Positions 1-13,900 of a DNA stretch of 64,000 bases are shown here, in pieces. The notes below the pieces were generated by a model. That model worked only from the letters and a program-made list of their open reading frames with translations, did not search any database and was not told where the DNA came from. The stretch covers positions 62,051,080-62,115,079 of the forward strand of contig CM023538.1 in assembly GCA_013350335.1 (NCBI GenBank), read 5' to 3'. Origin of the DNA: Chimonanthus salicifolius. Lineage: Eukaryota > Streptophyta > Magnoliopsida > Laurales > Calycanthaceae. A program made the translations under genes and the position numbers. Position 1 is the first letter of the stretch, and every line of letters starts with the position of its first letter.

Positions 1-3000
1 CCGAGGCACCCTCTCGCAGCTGCTATCTCATTGAACTCACTAACTGAATCACCGCCAAAAGATCTGCAACCTTTGCTTTGGGTCTCCTTGGGGACTTCAA
101 GATCATCTCTTAAGTCTTCACCAGCCTCAACTTTAGGGAGTGGAAAAGAATCTAGTGGAGTTGACATCACAACATCCTCTCCACCCACTGCACCCACAAA
201 GGCTTCTAAACGGCAAATTGCAAATGGCACAGGTTCGAAGCTATGGTCACCATACTCTACCGGGGTAGAATGATCTCCAGTGACGCAAATGGAGTATTGA
301 TACTTCCCAGTCAATTCTGCCTGCCAGAGGAGCCTGGTCAGCTGCCCAATTGCTTTGTCAACAGCTTCCAAGCCTCTGACTTTTAATAAGCTTGCTTTAT
401 CATGACCGGCGTCATCTATTGCCTGTATTAGAAAGAGCCATCATTTAGAAAATTAATGTTCATCTGATTCACATTCTAGGAGCAAGGACAAACAAACATT
501 TTGTAATAGCAGTAGAGAGACATTTTGCCTAGTTGTGGGTACAAAATGAATTGAGAAATTAGAGTGCAGATTAGGTTGCCGGTTCTCCAACTGGATAATG
601 GTTTGGATTACATTAAACCAATGGGGAATAGAGAAGTAATTCTAAGGGTTCAAAAAATGCCAACGAATGGAGAGGGAAGTAACTACAAAGAAAGCATGAC
701 AAGACATGAATGAACAGAATAGTATCAACACTATGCAAGAACAGCTTCTTATTTGAAAACAGATAATCCAACTTCCATCAAAAACATTGCAAATGGACCA
801 GCAGATAGGATTTCTAACGGGCCCTACCATGGATAGCCCTTGCTTCACAAACCATCCATGTGCAAGATCATAGAAGACCGCCCTGGAAATTGATCACTGT
901 AGTTAGGGAGATTAGGTTGTTAGCTGAGCGGATGGAGGTTTCCTTCAATAAGATCGGTAAATCAGCAAATGGAGTGGCAGATTATTTTGACAAGCTTAAA
1001 GTTACTGATCTCTTTTTAGGAGTTTTCCTCTTTTCTGATTAGAGGAGTTTTTTTCTTTTTTGTTCTCATTGTATTTTCTCTTGTTTGGGTCTATCCTATT
1101 AGACCCTCTTCTCTTGTTCTTATTTCCTTCTTTTTAATATATTTCTCTTTGTTACTGTTAAAAAAAAAAAAAAGAGGACCCACACATCTAGGCAATTATT
1201 CCCATTAAAGGACTTCTAATCCTAGCCAAGTAAAAACACTAGTATAATGACATAATACCCTTCAGTTGCTTCCACGAGAAACCAACAAAATCCATAATTG
1301 AATAGTTATTGGGTCCAAAGCAGGCCCATTGGACCACAAGCCTAATAAACCATTCTACACATGAACTGATGGCCAATAATGACATAACACAATTCTACAC
1401 AAAGCATAAACAATTTATTGGGGGCTTGTATTCCAGATTGGCTCAATTAGTAGAAACCAATACTTGGTCCAATTGGATCTTTCAAGATTGCAAATACTCA
1501 AAGGCCATGTCCTAGACGACATCTTCAATTCTTGTCGCACTAGTTTCTAAATATTGGGCCATTCACAATAGGGTCCATTTAATCCACCACCTCCTAATAC
1601 ATGTATAGGGAACAGGGCCCAAGGAGAAATTCTAGTGAATCATTTCCCTGGAAAGGAACTGTCAAAGATTGTGACAAAAAGCAGTAGACATGACCAAACA
1701 AGCATTAGAAGATAAATGGAAGCATAAGTAATATTGCAACATATAAAAAAAAAAAAATAGAAAAAAAAACCCATCGAAAACTGATGCCTATTTAATTCAA
1801 GTGTTTCAGTATGCCGAAATCACATACTTAGTTTTATTTGAAAATTATGAAAGTACCACCTTGATGTGAAGGAAACCAAAGTCATAACCATCTTCTCGGC
1901 CTGCCTTATGATCATCCTCTCCTGGGACAAAAACACGAGGGCATGGCTGCAATGGTGCTGAAAGAGCTCTGGCTAAAGCTGTTGCTTTGGATGTAAGAAG
2001 GGTTCGATAGTCTCCAGTTGCCCCAGGTGCTTCTAGAATATCAATACCCAATGAGAGGCCAAGTCCAGCTATAATCTTGGTCGGAGCTACCATGCATGAC
2101 TGCAAGCCATGTACCATTTCAAATGTAGGAACCTGCAAAATGGTAAACCAAGATACACATTTTTAGTGGTGTGTCAAGGAACCGAGATACTTGAGTTTCT
2201 TGAATTAGCAAATTTAAATATTCTATCAGAAATGCACCAAATTAAGACCAAAACTAAAGTTAGGCAGATGCATGAAGCAAACTTGGGTTCTTCCATGTCT
2301 TAAAACATGGAAAGCATTAAAACATGCTCTCGAGGTATCAATGGCAGAAAGAACCAAGGCCAACACTTTCCATAATGTTAAAAAAAATACTTGAGCAATC
2401 TTGGAACAATATTTATCAGCATGTTGTCCTTTCAAAATAAAATAAAAGCCATCTATATCAGATATTTCAACAATCTTGGAATAATGATGCCAAAGGAAGT
2501 TCTTCAAATGAAGCCAAAGAAAATATACATACAGTAAAAGGAAACAACCATGTGCATATAAGGGGGCAATAATATTACAAGAAGGTTGCTGAGCATATGA
2601 GTGCCATATCTATATGCATACTGTATATATTACAACATGTTCCACCTTTCATTTCATTTTCATCCTTCTAGTGTTTACCCCATGTTGAGCTTATTCAAGA
2701 GGGTTACTTCATAATGCCTGAAGGTAACTACCATTAGGCCCTACATCTCCACCATTTCACAATCCTTCATTTTTAGAAATGAAATTCATAGAAGCATAGT
2801 GGATATGTGGGACCTGGCACTAGTTACCATCAGATCTTATGTGTATAAGATTTTTCTAGAAATAATATTATCTTTCTGTGTAATGCTTCCACTCCTCGAA
2901 AGAATGCAGTCTCCTTACCCACTTCCTTGTAGCCAAATTCCTCTTGATCTTTGCCTCCATGGAATCTCATGTTTTATAATCTGTCCTAATTAGGTTTCAC

Positions 3001-6000
3001 AGGAAGATCTGACCCAATTCAACAATAGTTAATAGCAACTATTTTTACCACTCTTTGAGAAAATTCTGTCAAGCTCTTTTTTTTATCTGCTTGATGCACA
3101 AAAATTATATCGTTCCACTCTTTCACTTTGAACTTGATAACTTGCATTCTATCACTCTTCAACCAACTTAACAAAGGCAGTGTCTTTTGTTCTTAAGAGA
3201 AGAAAAAAATAACAAAATCATAGTCTTGCCCATGCATTTTAAATTTGAATGAAGAAGGTCCTCTCTCCACACCTGCAATATCAAGTAGAATAGAATCATG
3301 AACAGATAGTTGAAGACATGAAACAAAGGAGCAGGGAAAACTATTACCGCACTCATCCAAGACAGAAACTACCCAACTTAGAAACAAAAATCAGCAAATC
3401 TATCAACAATTTTTAGAAGAGTCTGCAGATCTATCAACATGCCCCCACAATGAAGTGGACAGTGTTCTGATCAACACCAATAAACCATGGAAAAGCTCAG
3501 TAACTAGATCCCCTGTTCATATATTCCAACTTTTGCCCAAATATATAGTCTCTAGGACCATAGATATTTAGATGCCTCCATTGAGCCCCCGACTCTATGC
3601 ATTTAAACTGGCAAGGGATTGATGTGCCACAACTGTAAATTCTCCAAAAAACCAATCTCTTAATTTGGTTGTCTACACTCCACACTAGCCACACCTCCTG
3701 TGTACTGCTACTGCCTTCATTGTGGCCACTCCTCCAGTACATGTGTGGCAAGGAGAGGCTCCCCATTTTTATTTCATGTAGAAAGCCTACGTCCAGCCAT
3801 TCTATCTGCATTAGCTCTCTCACACAGTCCTTTCAGGCATTGCACCTAAACCCGTACAATTCCAAGACAAACTTCATTTTAACATCAACATGACCCTTTA
3901 TTCATTACAATAGAATTTCTTATGCCATTCTACTTATCATAACTTATTGAGAAATAAAAATTTCAGAGTTCCCTTGCTCCTCTTACCAATTTCCTCACAT
4001 TCCAATCTCTATTGTTTTGCCATTTTTCCAGTCCCAGTATGTGAAAAAATTCTTCTCATCCCCATGCATATGTGAACCCAACTTCTAGCCCACATCAGCC
4101 ATTTGATTCTCCTTTTGCATCTACTTCTCAGCTTATTTAGCTCCTCTCTCGTTCAAAAGATCATTTTCCTCCATAGCAGCACTCCAGACAGATAATAATT
4201 CTAGTATCATGCTGTCCTGAGTATCACCCATGACATCTTATCTGATTCAATAGTTTCACATGGCTCCAACAATGAGCAGAGACAAATCTGCAACTCCAGT
4301 ACCAGTTCATTTATTTCGTTGTTGGATTCCTCTTCATTGAAACTTGCGGTCAACTGGCAGTTAGCACCAGTCACAACGAATGTCTGGGAAGGCTTGCCTG
4401 GGGTCTTTCCAGCAATTTCATATGAGAATCTTAATAACTACTGGGCCAGGTTAACCACACAATAGCTTCTGAGTATATTTCCTGCCCTTGGTCCCAAAGG
4501 ATACTGGTGACAACTAAGACCCCAGTATCATTCAATGGGTGCTTGTATGCTCTTATATGATGATCTCTTATATGACAAAAGGTCCACTCTTCCTCTTGTT
4601 TCCACTAATCCCCAAGTGTGACAAGCTCATAAACACCATGACACAGGATCACCATAATTTTCTTTTTTAATTTTCAACATCCACATTGACTTAACGGAGG
4701 AGGATTGAGCCTCTAGCAAAATATGCAAGAGTTCACCATCACAACCATAAAGAGTGGAGGTTCAAGCAACATGACACCATCACCACCATCATAATTATTA
4801 ACATTATTATTTCAAGGGGTGTAAGGGTAATGAAAGAGAAATCATGTTGACAGTGAAAGTTTTGGAATTGAAAACATGGAGCAGACATGGAGGATCATTT
4901 GAAATTCTGAATACCAAATCATCAAATAAAATTAAGAAAAGATTGGATCTGACTCAAAAGCATACCACATTAATATATTTCCCAACATATTTCACACATT
5001 AGCCAAGAGCACAACTCTGACAATCCCTTTAAACAAATACTGGATCTGGAATTCAGATGTCAAAGAAATAAAGAGGTGCCTTCCCGAGTCATTGAAGCAT
5101 CCAAATTTTAGCTAGATATTGCACGTATATACATATAAATTTTATATATTTATATATGGGATTAATGGCTTTGATGGCAATGATGCTATCCATAGCCAGA
5201 ACTTGAACTGGATCTACAGATAAGAGAACCAAGAATTATATGCAACAGTCAAGATAAAAAACCAATAAAGCAATCACAGCAATTTAACGTTTCAATATCA
5301 ATACACTTTGGAAGGCTTCTATTCATTCTTCACTCATTTACACAAATAACACTTTTGTTTGTTATTCATGTCATAAAAACTCATAGTACTTTTATATACA
5401 TAAATGGGAAACATAGATTGCAGTCAACTACTTTATCCATATGATGCGCAAACATACTAAATTAGTTTGAATATCAAAGCATGTGAAGCGATCAAACATC
5501 CTAAAGATAAAAAGTTCAGTGCTCAATTGTAGTAGAAGGTTAGAAATGCATATAGAAATATCAACAAGGTTCAAGTTTTCCATCTCCCAGGTTTATAGAT
5601 TTTAGTTTCTAAATTGAGCATCCACCACTTGAGAAGGAATAGGCACACAACATTAACAAATGAATATTAAGAAGACTCACCTCAATTCGAATTCCACATC
5701 CACGCAAAAGGACAACATTTGCAATGTTCTTCCCCTCCTCCGCACGTTTCTTATTCAATGGGTGAGAAATCAGGATTTTTGACATCTCCATTGATAGTTC
5801 ATTGACAACTGCAGCTGTGTTTTTGGCTTCTTCTGTATCATCCAGAGGTTCAACTTTTAAAAGTAAGCGGTTATCCTTCAATGGATCTGTTCCTGAAATA
5901 TTTCCACTCAATTTGGGACCTTTCACAACAACCCCACATCGATGTTCTGTTGCATATCTGTAAGACATGGTATTGTGACCATTAGCTTTTTAAACTCAAA

Positions 6001-9000
6001 ATGTATCATTACAATTGCTTAAATGACAAAGATCTTTTTTTCTTAACTTTTTAAGGACCATGCTGAAAATCATTGAAACTGCAACTATCTAGATGGTGAT
6101 TCTATTTATTCTTTTATCAAATAATCAACAAAGTTCCCATTCAAGAAATAGTCAAATTTGCTGAAAGCCAGTTGGCATTAAGGTTGCAAGTGCAGAATAC
6201 AGAAACTTAAACCTTTTAAAAACAAGGAAACTTAAAATAAATATAAGTCGTTGATTTCTATTTTTCAAAAAAAAAAAAATTGTGGTTTAACTTCTAAATG
6301 CCTGCCTATATTTCATATGTAATCCAGATTTCTGATTAAATGGGCCCAAAAGTGAAGACAGGAGAAGCCATGCTCCACAACTAAACCTGCCTGAGAAAAC
6401 TATATCTATTATAATACTCTTGATTACCAAATTTGAACCTCTATTGCGTTCCTTTTCAAACATTTATTCTGGACCAATCAAATTGTGTAAGAATTAGATC
6501 ATAAAGGTCATAAAGGAGAAAATAAAAGCATGTTCCTTCCACGGTGTGACCCATCAAATCATCAAACATCTGGATCATCAAATTGTAAGACCAGTTTGTA
6601 CTTACAAGGACCAATGACACTATCCTTATCCTAACTCCAACAGTCAAGAGTCCTATGACTCCTGCCAAAAACACAAAGAAGATCAACTTATTCAAATGCC
6701 GAAGTCCAAACATCAAGATGTCATGGTGAATTATCTAATACTAGCATAATCCCTTATTGCTTAATGTTGCATAGGCTCTTTTAAATGCATGACACACCCA
6801 TGTTGAACACACCTCCATGTCGTACTCTTCATCGATTCCTCACAGATTCATCATGGACTCTTCTAACTCTTCTAATAGTTTTGAGCGTTGTTCTCTAGGA
6901 TAACAAAAATATTGTCACAAACTTTCTGCTATCAAAACCTAACAAAATCTTAATATGTTTGTCACTTGATTGTTTAGAGTAAAAACCTTATTTTCATTTA
7001 AAAATAAACTTAGTTCTCAAATTATTAAAATATTAAACTGAGACCAGGAGTCCTATATTTTGCGATTGGCCATGTCCAATGCCTCATACTGGTGTCAAAT
7101 TCTGACACATGCGCCCATACCCATGTAAGGCATTGTATCAAACATATTGAAATGGACAATGTTACTCTGGTTTTAGAATTTATGCGGACACAAATTATTC
7201 TAATTCTAATAGTAGTGCAACATTGTCTTTCTGACAAAATATTACCACACTTTTTCCTCTTTTGGAAACTACTAATTAGTCATCAGCATCATCGACCATT
7301 TTCCCATCTATACGGGTTTAGCTTTTTGAGGATGTTCATTAAAGATTATATCCTCAATCACTCTACATCATACCATGTCTTTCTTTACCCCCTCAATCAA
7401 TGTCTTTAAGGTCTACCCATTCTACCCCACCACCTATAGTTGATATCTACTTTGTACTAGAGTTGTTTCTAGTTGTCTATGACCATGACCATCTTAGATG
7501 GTTTTCCATTATCTTCTCACCTATTGAGGCTATCCTCAAGGTTCCACTAATGCCGTACCCCAATCATCCATCTCAAAATATTCATCTATGTTATCTTGTA
7601 TATTTTCCACTTGTTTTTTCTTCATCGACCATCATCCAACTTCATAATGTATAGTTGTTCTAATTATCATCTTATAGAATCAACCTTCTAGTCCAGTTGG
7701 TACCCTCTTATTGCATAGAACATCACTAGATTCTCTAAATTTTGCCCACCATCTCCTACCAGCTATGTCCAAATTAGATCTTCTATTGTATCTACAGATG
7801 AACCTAACTAGACCATTTCAATATTGACTAGTTTTGCCACATTCTCAAATCCACTAAAGTTTACCTCCATGTATTCTCTATCTTTGTTCCACTTATCTTT
7901 AAAATACTAGCATCCAAAGCTTTTGTCCATAGATCAACCTAACTAAATTATTCAAATGTTTATTATTTGATTGTTTGAGTAAAGTCTATATGTTAGGTTT
8001 TTAGCTGGGTCATTGTTACATACCATTTATATTTGAAACAAATATTTATTGAAATCTATTCAAATAGTATCTCAATTCCAAAAATCCTACATTTTGGAAT
8101 TTATTGGATCACACACCTCATGCTACCATATGTACCAATACCCATGCAACTTGGTCTGGAAATCAAAACAATATGACATCCAAAAAAACTATTGACAAGT
8201 GAAAAAAAAAAAAAGTCACTTGACATTAACAAAAATGTAGAACTGATTTCAAGATAAGTATAGCTCTTCACCATTTCTATTTTAATGAGCTATGTCACAG
8301 CATATTGTATCACAAAGAACTGCACCTGACTCTCACTTCATATTGAGGAAATGATGGCAGCTTCATTCCATCCAATGCAGCACAGAAAATTGGACCCTCA
8401 TCCTCGAAGTGCCTATCAGCCCTCCGACTTGTAACAATTCCTGTGTTTTCATCCATCGTAGCAAAGTTTGACTGAAGTGCAAATGAAGGTTGCAATACTC
8501 AGTATAACAATCAATTATCATCAAAAGTAGGATGGAAGCATAAGATAGATTATACTTCTTTTTTACCAAAGATGAAGAAAATATGATTGAAAAATAATAA
8601 AATGTAACCTTTCCCCACCTAATCGTAAATCTGAGCCAAATAACAAATACCATTTGAGTACCTTACATTTTTTTTATTAAGAAAAATAGTAGATGTTGCA
8701 GATGGATTTCAAATTTTAACAGCCATACTATGAATGAGATATTGAAACCAAACAATTGTAAATTACAAAGACAGAAAACAAGACTTGAACCTAATTGCTA
8801 TAAATATCGACATACATGAGTTAACAGTCTTGTTACAACAGGACCTGTCTGTGGTCCAGTTGGATCATGTAATATTAGTCAAGACAAATGCAATCGTTTG
8901 ACAACAGAACATTCAAAGTGCCACTATAATGGAATACAGACAAACAGAAATGAATAGGACTGACTGGAGAGAGAATTTTTCAAGTACCACAATGATGATA

Positions 9001-9373
9001 TATACATAATAAGAGATGAATAACTAATTATAGAAAATAACAAATGAATACAAAACACTTGACTGACCTTGAAAGCGATATCTCCAGGGGACATGGCCAA
9101 TCCGGCACCCATTGATTCAAACGCACCTCGACCTCGATAGTAGATTCTTGGATCATAACCCAGGAGAGAGAGGTGTGCAGTGTCACTCCCGCAAGCCAAG
9201 CCTGCTTCAACAGGGTCCATGAGCCCATTCACTCCTGCTGACGCAATAGCATTCAAGTTGGGTGTATCTGCTACTTGCAGAGGAGTCCGATATTGGAATC
9301 TTGGCAAAGAAACATCACCCAACCCATCTATTAGCACGAATGCCACTCTTCTCTTGGGCTCAGGACTGCCCAT
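1..9373 (-). CDS. 2,3-bisphosphoglycerate-independent phosphoglycerate mutase, archaeal ApgM type (3' end outside window)
   Basis: Interconverts 3- and 2-phosphoglycerate in glycolysis without a bisphosphoglycerate cofactor; alkaline-phosphatase-like metalloenzyme family. Coding exons joined by GT-AG introns: 9373-9068, 8471-8326, 5957-5681, 2132-1860 and 422 to beyond 1. All phases agree and give about 474 residues. The family is near 490, so only the last few residues are missing. Visible motifs: the metal-binding N-terminus VLIDGLGD (Asp16), the catalytic serine in GSDTAHLSL (Ser63), AIDDAGHDKASLLK (residues 335-348) and GDHSTP (383-388), which carry the C-terminal metal ligands. The start at 9373 gives MGSPEPKRRV directly before the first conserved strand. 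No transit peptide is evident, so it is probably cytosolic. A 5'UTR intron is likely: a candidate acceptor lies at about 9396 and a donor at about 10149. It is divergent from the cysteine oxidase gene. Family assignment is secure. Confidence 0.93.
860..1173 (+). mobile_element. 5'-truncated LINE (L1-type) 3' end with poly-A
   Basis: The plus strand reads REIRLLAERMEVSFNKI then GKSANGVADYFDK, the end of the RNase H domain found at the C-terminus of plant L1-type LINEs. A stop, a T-rich 3'UTR and a run of 13-14 A ending at 1173 follow. It sits in the last iPGM intron of the window (423-1859), antisense to the gene. The 5' boundary and target-site duplication were not found. The rest of that intron shows nothing recognisable. 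Confidence 0.7.
2133..5680 (-). other. iPGM intron between coding exons 3 and 4
   Basis: A 3.5-kb intron bounded by the donor at 5680/5681 and the acceptor at 2133/2132. Its open frames are short and resemble no family I recognise, and I see no clear terminal repeats. Around 5160-5200 there is a short stretch (GGCTTTGATGGCAATGATG) that resembles pieces at 12250, 21995 and 63340, probably part of a dispersed non-coding repeat. Confidence 0.6.
7380..7960 (-). mobile_element. RTE-clade LINE remnant in an iPGM intron
   Basis: Read on the minus strand, the region retains broken pieces of the C-terminal part of plant RTE-type LINE reverse transcriptases. A piece near 7460-7530 resembles the family's EKM.E..LRWFGHV motif (here EKIMENHLRW). 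A piece near 7640-7720 resembles CDKKVPLKLKGKFYRT..RPAMLYG (here NKRVPTGLEG then FYKMIIRTTIHYEVG). Frames are broken by stops, so the copy is old and dead. It lies in the 5958-8325 intron, in the gene's own orientation. Flanking parts (6780-7140 and 8090-8160) carry GACACATGCGCCCATACCCATG-like repeat pieces. Confidence 0.6.
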
Positions 9374-9395
9374 CCCTTTACAGAGTGCTCTCTGA

Positions 9396-10260
9396 CAGGT
9401 TTTCAGATTCTACATCAAGACATGAAACAAAATCACCTTAGATATCTCCTCTTTTCTACAATCAGAAAACACAACATGTGACCTGTACAATGGAAAATGC
9501 TCAGATCAAACCAGAGGCGTTTTCATTTGGATCAGCACTCAACTAAATCATGATTACCCCAGATAGATTGGACGTTGCATTCGTGAGGGTGATGTTCACT
9601 CCACCATGGTGGGGAGTATTTTTTAACAATCTGGAACGTTCGTCGGATGGACTCCTTTGCAATTTGAAAAATCATATCAGCCCTATTGAATCATCTCGTA
9701 TAGGCCGATTCAGCATAGCATCTACTTTTTTACAAACTTTTTTATTTTTCCAAAAAAAATGTACCTTCGATTGATTTTCGGGTTGAATCATGCACTGTGT
9801 ATGAAACTGAAAATTTTGCTGGAATTCCAAAAAGAATCACCTAAAACTGTAGGCTGATTTTTTAGAAATTTTAAGCTGAAATGGAAAAAGCAATGCAATG
9901 CAAAAAGAGTCCACAGAAGTCGAAAATCATAAAATTGACATGAGGAAACTCACGAACATCAATGTTTGTCAACATCCACGAATTCTCAAATATTTTTCTT
10001 GGTGGATTTTGCTTCATATGAAATCCAAAGAAAATAAAAGCATGAAGGAGCAATAAAAGGATTCAACAGATTTACAACCCAACAATCCAAGGCAGAAAAT
10101 TACCTCAAAAAGCACCAAATTTTACCGAAAGAGAAACAAGCTACCGATTGCTTTAATGGTTGACGACTGGTAGAGAAATTTGCCTCTTTCTCTCCTTTTT
10201 CATAGAAAAATCAATTCTCTTCTGCGTTCTTCCAGTTGTCGTAGACCCACTTTTTTTTTC
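9396..10260 (-). other. Probable 5'UTR exon and 5'UTR intron of the phosphoglycerate mutase gene
   Basis: Upstream of the 9373 start codon the minus strand has an acceptor-like ...AACCTGTCAG at about 9396 after pyrimidine-poor sequence, and a donor-like CAATCG|GTAGC at about 10149. The sequence between 10149 and about 10260 would be the leader exon. This is inferred from splice-like signals only. The stretch 9550-10100 has no other coding evidence. Confidence 0.35.
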
Positions 10261-10977
10261 TGGTCTGAGGGACAGAGAATGGAATCAATCTCACAAACCA
10301 TGAAAAAAGAAAAGGTGAAAGGAACTCAAACAGCGAAATCCCAAACCAGCCATTAATAGCACAAGCGGACTCAAACTCACTCACGGACACTGTACTTCTT
10401 TATTGTAAAATAGATTTATTCAGTAAAAGAATTTATATAGAATTTGAATTCAAACAAAAAGTATCTCCTTTTATAAAAATGAAAAATTATAAAAAATAAA
10501 AGAATATTTTCGATAACAAAAATAATAATGTCTCAACAACTACTCATTTAACAAATCAAACATAATAAGAAATTTAAAAAAATATATAAATATGTAGAAG
10601 TTAAAGAGCCTAAAAATGATAATTTTATCTTTTTTTTTTTAATCAAAGTATCTGTATAATTTTTATTGTAACATCGTAATAATTATATTCTTATATGCTA
10701 AAAATCTATTATAATTTTATATTGTATGTAAAAGTTATTTTTATATAATCATTCTCTCTCTCTCAATTTTAAACTTTTAAAATTAATGACAGACACTCAT
10801 CAAAATTAAAATAAGATTCTATGATTAATTTTTTTTGGGCTGAACTTTCAAAAAAAAAGTTGGGGATAATGGTGCGAATTTCACCACATAACAACCAGTC
10901 TCCAATCTCTAAGTGTCGGAACAGAAGCACAAACAACAGAGTTTTGCTTTGTGGGCAGCGCATGTTAGCAAGTTAGC
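10260..10977. promoter_or_regulatory. Divergent promoter region between the phosphoglycerate mutase and cysteine oxidase genes
   Basis: About 0.7 kb of very AT-rich DNA separates the inferred leader of the minus-strand mutase from the plus-strand oxidase start. On the oxidase side there is a TATATAA at about 10743, followed by a (CT)n tract at 10753-10763, consistent with a core promoter some 200 bp upstream of the ATG. On the mutase side no strong TATA was picked. No coding sequence is present. The role is inferred from gene orientation and spacing. Confidence 0.5.
10962..10976 (+). other. Short upstream ORF abutting the cysteine oxidase start codon
   Basis: ATG TTA GCA AGT TAG encodes four residues and ends one base before the ATG at 10978. 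It is the nearest upstream ATG to the main start. If it lies in the transcript, initiation at 10978 would need leaky scanning or re-initiation. The ORF is seen directly; an effect on translation is inference. Confidence 0.55.
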
Positions 10978-13900
10978 ATGCCGAAGGCCTCTCCCGTTCA
11001 AGCCCTCTACGACCTCTGCAAAAAGACATTTACTCCTGCAAATGCATCAGCCCCTTCCCAATCCATTAGAAAACTCTGCTCGCTCTTGGGTTCTCTCCTC
11101 TCTCTCATCCACTAGTTTTGTTTTTTTCTAATTTAAAAGTAACCTCTCGCTTATTGGAATTATTCATGTACTGTGGTTGCAATCTGCATCTAGATATTGT
11201 GAATTTTACGAAATTGAATCATGGGTTTGGTTTAAGCAATAGGTAGGAATGGAATGGAATGGTCTTGACAAAACTCATGTGTAATTCGAATTATCTACTT
11301 TACTATTCAAACAAATGTTGAAAAAACTGGCTTCTGTGAGTTCCTTGGATCGAATTCTTTCATTATTTTCTTTTTTTCCCTAAAATTTCACGAATTTAAT
11401 TGGGTTCTGCAGTCTTTTTTTTATTTTTTAGATTGAATTTGGGTTGGCCATGGCATTTTTCTTAGGGTGAAATATAGTGTGCGTTTGGCACAATTAGCCT
11501 AATGGAGGACGTGCATCCTTTGAGCACGTGTCATATTTCAACTCACTTAACTTCATACTGATGCTATGCTTGTAATTGTTACAAATGGAATGGATGGTTA
11601 TGAAATAAAATGCTGAAGAGTGTGAATCCAATGAGCAACATCTGATTGTAAGTTCATTTGAATGGTCTGAATGTGTGATGCATAAAAAATGCAAGTAACA
11701 GAATATATTACTTTAGCTAACATGGCAGAATTTATTTTTTTGTTCTTTCTTTCTTCTTCTTATTTTTTTTTTGGAGCTGGCATTATGTGGGTGAGTGGGT
11801 TCTATCATATTGAATGTAGAATTGTCTGGTATCCTAAAACCAAAATTAGGACCAAAGGTTATTTTAGGCATCAAATTTAGATAATCAAAATTCAAAGGTG
11901 AGATGGCAAGCAATTTTAGTGCATTTTAGTTTAGATGGCTAACAATCATTTTTTGTCCCAACTATTGGTACCTTCAAAATTTTGCATTCAATATGATGAG
12001 AGCCATTGGCTCACTACATGCCACATGTCAAAAATACAATTTTGTTATCTTAAAATAAGGTAACATAGTACGATCCATGATTACATGGCTAGGCTTTTAT
12101 GGATTGTGACTGGTTTTTGTGATTTTATTCAAATAAAAGCATTGTAAATGAAACCACAAAGTTGCATTGAGTCTCATGGGCATCAGATAGGTAGTCAACC
12201 CATAGAATAACTTGCCAAATCCAATTATAAGTACCAACACTATATAGAAGGGTTAAATGGCTCTGATGATGATGTTGAATGGTGAGCTTTTTTCTTGGGT
12301 TACACCATTGGCCCTACCATATTCAACAAAGTATCAAAGTGGATAGCATGATCAACAAATTTAACTATCAGCCATCTGACCTATCAATGGCTAACATAAA
12401 TCCTTAAATGCGTTTGACCATTGGTTCAATGCCTCAAATTGAATGTCTATGAATGGTCTTTTAATGGTTATCCCATCACATGTTAGCTGTTTTGAAACAG
12501 TTCCTGTTAGCTTGAAGAAGATGACAAAAATGTGTTCATTCAGTTCTGATTCCCATCAACACATGCCACAACTTAGATGACACGGATTGATGTGCATGGC
12601 CGCATGCCTTGTTTGTTATATTTCTAAAGAAGTAAGGTTCAAGAAGGTTGAACTTATGCAAAAGTCGACCATATTTTCTGAAATCTATACAGGCTATACG
12701 GGTTGGGTTCCTTTCTATCATGGTCAGCCATTTTATCTTTCCTCCCTGGGATACGTGGTAGACCCAACTAGCTATGCATGATGATTAATTCATTGTTGGT
12801 GTATGGCACTAAATTTATCATGGGGAATGGTGTTTTTAATCAGACTTGGTTTTTTTCAATCCAATCGTGAATAGTCCTCTTGCATGGGTGGTGATTGGAT
12901 TGAAAAGGTTCAGGTTTAGTGTTGAAGAAAGTGGACCTCACCTGTACAAATTTTAGAAAAAGAAGTTTGATCTCACAACAAAGTTGATTTCTTTTGTCCC
13001 AAAGAGTGACTTCATTGTATTAAACCTTGTATGATACATGTTCAGTGTAAACTTGCTATGTTAAACACATTTACATGTAATTCCATACACAAATACTCTG
13101 TGATTCCTACGTATGCATCCTGGTTCTCAATTCCACATTCTACCAAAAAGTCCATTATGTTATTAGCAGATTTTCTCACATGCAAAAAGGAACACTCAAT
13201 TTTCTTACAGATGCTCTTGATTTTCCTAAGAATCATCATAAATGTCCATAGGATCTTTGATTTCCCATTGCGTAAAATGATGCATTTGTTGTGGCCTCCC
13301 TCAATAATGGATTCCCTTGCTTGCTGGTTTTCCTCAAGGATCTTCATCTCCTCTCTTATGGCCATTAACTTTGCCTCATTAGACTCCTTTCGGCCTACAG
13401 ATGCTGAAAAGAACATGAGATCTTTGAAGTCTTTCATGTTGCAATACTCTTCCCATCTCAGCTGGTGACAGTTTTCCCCCTGCCAAGCTAACAATATTGA
13501 AATTTGGGAATCTTGATACCTATTGCTTCCGTAGTCGAACAATCTTCTACTTTTGCCTTTATGAACTCATATAAACCTCCCTGCTTCCTTTAAAATCATC
13601 CACTTGAGTTCATTGGAATTAGGTTGCCTGCACTACAGACTTTCTGTAGGATTAATATGGCACCTCTCTAGGCCTACTTTTTGGACATCTGAAATATTTT
13701 GTTTCTAAGTGCTGTTCTACTGATGCACAAATAATTTCTCACAGATTTTATTTGGTATGAATACATTGCTAATTGGCTATTTGAGTGGCTTATTTTTATC
13801 GACTTCTGATCTCAATAATGACTAATTAGTCACTGTATACAACTGAGTTGTGTTAAATTTGCAGTTAATAACTCGTATCTTTCCATCTTAAGAGTCATGT

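Noticed and set aside
3497..3823. 108-codon minus-strand frame in a mutase intron
   Set aside because: Lies wholly inside an intron, with no recognised motif and no supporting splice sites.
10338..10352. AAACCAGCC resembling the hypoxia-responsive promoter element
   Set aside because: The last two consensus bases are missing and it is far from the oxidase TATA; too weak to report as regulatory.
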